A program made the translations under genes and the position numbers. Of a stretch of 64,000 nucleotides of DNA, positions 60,515 to 64,000 are shown one piece after another. This DNA comes from Pseudoalteromonas xiamenensis (lineage in GTDB: Bacteria; Pseudomonadota; Gammaproteobacteria; Enterobacterales; Alteromonadaceae). The stretch lies in NCBI RefSeq assembly GCF_042431545.1, contig NZ_JBHLYX010000001.1; one strand, 5' to 3'. Under the pieces are notes generated by a model. It was not told the DNA's origin. It saw only the letters and a list, made by a program, of their open reading frames with translations, and ran no database searches. Each line of letters starts with the position of its first letter. Position 1 is the first letter of the stretch.

Positions 60515-62968
60515 TTAAATTTCAAAGTTATAGGTGACTTTAACACCAATTGTACGAGGCTTGGTAGTATAGTAACCATATACTCGCTGAATCTCAGGCA
60601 ATGCTTTGTTTAACTCTTCAAAGTGACCCATTCCAGCCCAAGATTTGTCACGACGAACAGAGGTAAACGCGTATTTATCGAATAGATTATCGACGTATAC
60701 GGTCGCTGACCACGAATCTTTGGCAAATTTTGCACTTAGGTTACTAAGCGCGTAACCCGGTAAAATTTCGCCATCGGCTTTCAAACCAACTTTTGTGTAA
60801 ATGTCGCTTTGAGCGGTAATACCGTAGTTAATGTTCATCATGGTATCGCCGAAGACTTCCTGTTCATAACTAACACCGAATGATGCTTGGTGTTCAGGCG
60901 CCCCAGGTAAACGGTCGCCTTTACTGCCGTTATAATAAGGCTGATAAAGCGCGATTTGTTCAGGAGTGTAACCGTCGTCTTCTTTAAACACTCTAAATAA
61001 TGCAGGGGCATCTTCCGTTAACTCTGCTTTTGCATAGGAATAGGTTGCGTAGACAGTCCAGTTATCCGATAAAATTGCGCGAGTTGATAATTCAATCCCC
61101 TTTGAATTAGCAGCGCCAGCATTTGAAGTAATGATTTCTTGACCATTGACCGTGACAGCTGAAATTTGAGCGTCGTTCCAATCAACGCTAAAGAGCGCAG
61201 CATTGAAATGCAGGCGATTTTTAAACCATGTTGACTTAAAGCCAAGCTCATAGTTTGTCGTTGTGTCAGGCTGGTAATCTAATTCATGAGGCAGAGCACA
61301 AATAATTTGTTGGTCAGGTAATGTTTCTGGGCAAGCTTCTAAGCCATTACCGCCGCCAAGACGGAAACCTTCGCTCACGGTAAAATACGTAAGAACACCG
61401 TTATCTAGAGTGTAGTTAGCATTAAATTTAAACAAACTACCGTTGTCGTTCGCATTTATAGACTCGAGTGTAATTTGGTTGAAATCACTAACATCACCAC
61501 TATAAAGTGGTGTAGCCGAACCCGATGACGTAGTTACGTCATACTTATAAAAACGCGCACCAAGTGTGACATTGAAAGCATCTGTGATTTCATAACCAAT
61601 CTCGCCAAACAACGCAGACTCTTTGCTGTTGGTTTCGCTCAGCGCAATATATTCCAAATCCGTTTCGATATTTGGGATGCCACCACCCCAAAACTCAGTC
61701 AATCCAGGAGTGTATTCACGGTCATCTGATTTACTCTCAACCTTGTTGTAGTAAATTCCCGCGATCCAGTTAAGCTTGCTATCACCCTTTGAAACTAACC
61801 GTATTTCTTGCGTGAAGCTGTCTTGCTTGCTGGTATCTTTTGTTAAAGCTGTAAATGTTGGGTAGTCAGCATAGCCTGGCCAAATATCGTAAAGAAGATC
61901 CGTTTGATCGCGTTGACCTACTTGGTCATAGCTTGACCAACCGGACGCTGATACTAAATCGGCAAATTCTAAATCAGCATTAATTTCTAAGCTAAGCAGA
62001 TCATTTGTTTGTTCATTTGGTTCTTCAACACGATATGCTGATTCGTAACGGCCAATAGCACCATTGAGTGGGTGGCTTGATGCGAGTGATTGGTATTGTG
62101 TTATTGCATTGCCGCCATTTTCTTGCTTTTGGTAAAAGTAATTTAGTGTCGCGTTGACGGATTCAGTTGCTTCCCAGCGAACAGAAACTCGTGCAGTTGT
62201 AATTGTTTCATCGTTTGCGTCTTCGACTTTTCGTATGTTTTCAGCAACGTCTTGTTTGTCGGTCCAATTTGGATCTTGATTACTAAAGCCTGGATTTTTC
62301 GACACATAGTTGTAATCAATGAAGCCTGGATTGTGATAACGATTCAAGCTCGTGCGCACAGCGAGTTCATCTTGGATCAAGGGTAAGTTAAAGACCACAC
62401 CGAGTTCATTACCCGTTGAACCACTCTCATTCATTGAAAAAGCATCCGCGGAGACTGAGCCTTCAATCATGTCCAACACAGGGGCTTTTAACATATAGCG
62501 AATAGCACCGCCGAGTGTACCTGCACCATATAGCGTACCTTGTGGCCCAATTAAAACTTCGACACGTTCGATGTCGGTCAACCTGAGATTGAGGTTAAGA
62601 GGGATTTCACCAAGGTAAGTTGCGACTGTGCCGGAATCAGAAGCACGTTCAGAAGAGTTGGTATTAAGACCACGAACAATGATCGGTGACCCTTCGCGGC
62701 CACCTTGGTCCGTTACGGTTAGACCAGGTACCCAACGTGCAACATCTTCCAAGTCGCCAATATTTTGATCACTCATTACATCAGCATCAACAGCTGTGAT
62801 GTTTAACGGTGCTTCTTGGACCGTGCCTGCACGACGTGTGGCCGTAACTTGGATAGTTTCAATGCCTTTGTCTGCCGACGCTTCATCAGCGTAGGCATTC
62901 GGCACGTCATAAATATTCGCAGCAATGGCGAGCGCAACTAAACTCGGTTGTAGTTTTTTTATCAACAT
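60515..62968 (-). CDS. TonB-dependent receptor, different subfamily, paired with sulfotransferase
   Basis: 817 residues from ATG 62968 with a GAGG site upstream (a TTG 12 bases earlier is not needed). The signal peptide ends near NAYA; the TonB-box-like segment is IETIQVTATRRAG. The plug has LEDVARWVPGLTV, IIVRGLNTNS and TLYGAGTLGGAIRYM, typical of the siderophore/vitamin-like receptor branch, not the TIGR01782 branch of the other three. The barrel ends GVKVTYNFEI. The sulfotransferase follows 29 bases later, so they likely form an operon. No LacI-type operator upstream. Confidence 0.9.
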   Translation of the reverse strand: MLIKKLQPSLVALAIAANIYDVPNAYADEASADKGIETIQVTATRRAGTVQEAPLNITAVDADVMSDQNIGDLEDVARWVPGLTVTDQGGREGSPIIVRGLNTNSSERASDSGTVATYLGEIPLNLNLRLTDIERVEVLIGPQGTLYGAGTLGGAIRYMLKAPVLDMIEGSVSADAFSMNESGSTGNELGVVFNLPLIQDELAVRTSLNRYHNPGFIDYNYVSKNPGFSNQDPNWTDKQDVAENIRKVEDANDETITTARVSVRWEATESVNATLNYFYQKQENGGNAITQYQSLASSHPLNGAIGRYESAYRVEEPNEQTNDLLSLEINADLEFADLVSASGWSSYDQVGQRDQTDLLYDIWPGYADYPTFTALTKDTSKQDSFTQEIRLVSKGDSKLNWIAGIYYNKVESKSDDREYTPGLTEFWGGGIPNIETDLEYIALSETNSKESALFGEIGYEITDAFNVTLGARFYKYDVTTSSGSATPLYSGDVSDFNQITLESINANDNGSLFKFNANYTLDNGVLTYFTVSEGFRLGGGNGLEACPETLPDQQIICALPHELDYQPDTTTNYELGFKSTWFKNRLHFNAALFSVDWNDAQISAVTVNGQEIITSNAGAANSKGIELSTRAILSDNWTVYATYSYAKAELTEDAPALFRVFKEDDGYTPEQIALYQPYYNGSKGDRLPGAPEHQASFGVSYEQEVFGDTMMNINYGITAQSDIYTKVGLKADGEILPGYALSNLSAKFAKDSWSATVYVDNLFDKYAFTSVRRDKSWAGMGHFEELNKALPEIQRVYGYYTTKPRTIGVKVTYNFEI

Positions 62969-63399
62969 TTTAATCCTCAATCCTGTTATTTGTTTTTAGC
63001 AACCCAATAACTAAACATTGTGTAAACAGATAAACAAGACCAGCAAAAGTGGTACAAATATGATTATGCAAGAAAGGTGGGATTATATAGGTTTTTACCC
63101 GCATTATAAGGGTTTTTATGCAAAAAATATTGCAAAATTTTATTGGATTATAATGTTGTTAAATATGTAAAACAGGGAGTGGGTATGTTTTGTTTTCATG
63201 TTAACAGTTTGCCTGTTGCATAATAATGTCGTTTTTGTGGGAATTTAGTTGCAAATGCTCGAAGTGAAAGGGTGGTTAAAAATTCACCTTGAGTATATGG
63301 ATATGCACTAAATGTTATCTGTGTGCTTGCGCTAACTCAAAACGTTTGTCTCGTTTTTAGCTAAAATACGGTTTTAACAACTAACTAGGAAGTCGTAAT
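62969..63399. other. Divergent intergenic region
   Basis: 431 AT-rich bases between the receptor and the 144-residue protein genes. Two short similar elements (ATAGGTTTTTACCC near 63088, ATAAGGGTTTTTATG near 63106) are visible; I see no palindromic operator and no supported gene. The ribosome binding site of the downstream gene is AGGAAG near 63388. Confidence 0.55.
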
Positions 63400-63834
63400 A
63401 TGTTTATTGCATTAAGCTGGGATCATGCGATAGCACAGCACTTTATCTCATGGATTGTCGTAGAATGTGGGGGGGTAGGTGAAAAGTTCGGTTTACCTCA
63501 GGCTTTACCTCCGAGGCGAGATGTCGCTTATTTTTGTGGAGAAGCGGCTGAACATGACGCAAAGGCGTTTGCTGAATTCAAAAATAGCCGTTTAGTGAAT
63601 TCAGTATCACTGAGTTATGAACCATATCTAAGCCCAAATCATGGATACTGCCACTATGCTTGGGATCATTGTTATTTACGGGAACTCATTAAGTTTGCGG
63701 TGCTTTATTGGGAAAACGGCAAACATCAAAAATCAACACCAACTCGAGATGACGTAGCCTACTTTTTATGTGATTCAGAAGGTGAACAAGATGCAGCCTT
63801 TTTTGCTCAACACAAACTAAACGAGCGGCGTTAG
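63400..63834 (+). CDS. Unrecognised 144-residue protein with an internal repeat
   Basis: Cytosolic, no signal or membrane segment. AGGAAG precedes the ATG. Two similar segments are visible: RRDVAYFCGEAAEHDAKAFA (about 44-63) and RDDVAYFLCDSEGEQDAAFF (about 117-136), sharing R-x-DVAYF-x(7,8)-DAxxFA and a trailing KxxR/KLNER. Several cysteines, histidines and tryptophans occur in the middle. I do not recognise a family. It ends convergently with, and overlaps by 4 bases, the DUF2496 gene. Confidence 0.65.
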   Translation: MFIALSWDHAIAQHFISWIVVECGGVGEKFGLPQALPPRRDVAYFCGEAAEHDAKAFAEFKNSRLVNSVSLSYEPYLSPNHGYCHYAWDHCYLRELIKFAVLYWENGKHQKSTPTRDDVAYFLCDSEGEQDAAFFAQHKLNERR

Positions 63835-63998
63835 CCCTCAACCGCGGGGCTTGAATGTGCGAGTTTACGTTCTAGATCTTGCTTAACGATGTCTAGTGCG
63901 TCCAGTGCTTGAGCTGGGTGAATGTCATTTTGCTCAAGCAACAGGATTAAATCAACGGCAAGTTGAATATGAACAGGGGCACTTTTCAACTCGCTCAT
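63831..63998 (-). CDS. ybaM: DUF2496 protein (YbaM/RsmS-like)
   Basis: 55 residues: MSELKSAPVH, then AVDLILLLEQNDIHPAQALD and ALDIVKQDLERKL. This matches the DUF2496 family, whose E. coli member YbaM lies next to priC and whose Pectobacterium homologue RsmS is a regulator of secondary metabolism. Complete; its ATG is two bases from the right edge, so its promoter and neighbours (possibly priC) lie outside the window. Confidence 0.85.
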   Translation of the reverse strand: MSELKSAPVHIQLAVDLILLLEQNDIHPAQALDALDIVKQDLERKLAHSSPAVEG

Positions 63999-64000
63999 TC

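Noticed and set aside
1..64000. CRISPR arrays, insertion sequences, attachment sites, rRNA genes
   Set aside because: No regularly spaced direct repeats, transposase or integrase frames, or rRNA sequence were seen on reading both strands.

Overview
The window reads as a chromosomal segment of a marine, heterotrophic gammaproteobacterium of the Alteromonadales, most likely Pseudoalteromonas-like. This is inferred from gene content and order: a yqcC-truC-yqcA set, a gloB / methyltransferase / rnhA / dnaQ block followed by a TIGR03503-type protein, DUF3549-DUF3301, a tRNA-Asp cluster, several very large TonB-dependent receptors and an Entner-Doudoroff/pentose-phosphate entry set (glk, zwf, pgl, pgi). 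Base composition is AT-leaning and fairly even. I see no rRNA operon, prophage, insertion sequence or CRISPR array.

Layout. 1-5.3 kb: a signalling operon cut by the left edge (sigma-54 activator, a 68-residue stand-alone phosphoacceptor-like protein, a CHASE3-type histidine kinase, a single-domain receiver, and a REC-HK-REC-REC hybrid kinase). 5.3-8.8 kb: small envelope/stress proteins (YqjK-like, YqjE-like, YqjD, a beta-barrel protein, a two-BON protein, a DUF2383 bundle and a DUF1328 peptide). 8.8-18 kb: conserved housekeeping genes. 18-18.3 kb: three tandem tRNA-Asp genes behind a near-consensus promoter. 18.6-20.9 kb: a secreted kexin-like subtilase with a small secreted partner that resembles the external chaperone of Aeromonas ASP protease.

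21.9-37.6 kb is a complete maltodextrin/starch locus: a cytoplasmic alpha-glucosidase, a TonB-dependent receptor, a flavin halogenase homologue, two exported GH13 amylases, an MFS sugar importer, a GH15 glucoamylase lipoprotein and a LacI regulator. Polymer fragments would cross the outer membrane through the receptor, be cut in the periplasm, enter through the MFS protein and be phosphorylated by glucokinase (37.9 kb). Three copies of a palindrome centred on TACGTA mark the locus as one regulon. 37.7-48 kb holds central sugar metabolism (glk-lacI, pgi, zwf-pgl), another divergent lacI gene, and a three-domain sulfur protein (cysteine desulfurase / metallo-beta-lactamase / rhodanese).

48.5-63 kb is a second series of receptor modules: TonB receptor + halogenase homologue, TonB receptor + two tandem halogenase homologues, and TonB receptor + TPR-sulfotransferase. 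A second LacI-type palindrome, TGACAGCGYTGTCA, lies before pgi, before both 48-53 kb receptors and, with one mismatch, before the secreted protease. A related palindrome, TGACACCGGTGTCA, lies before glk and between lacI and pgi. The right edge carries an unrecognised 144-residue protein with an internal repeat, convergent with a DUF2496 (YbaM/RsmS-like) gene.

The most unusual elements are the repeated pairing of TonB receptors with flavin halogenase homologues (two with an altered WxWxIP signature), the sulfur-metabolism fusion protein, the stand-alone phosphoacceptor protein, and the link between sugar-type operators and a secreted protease.
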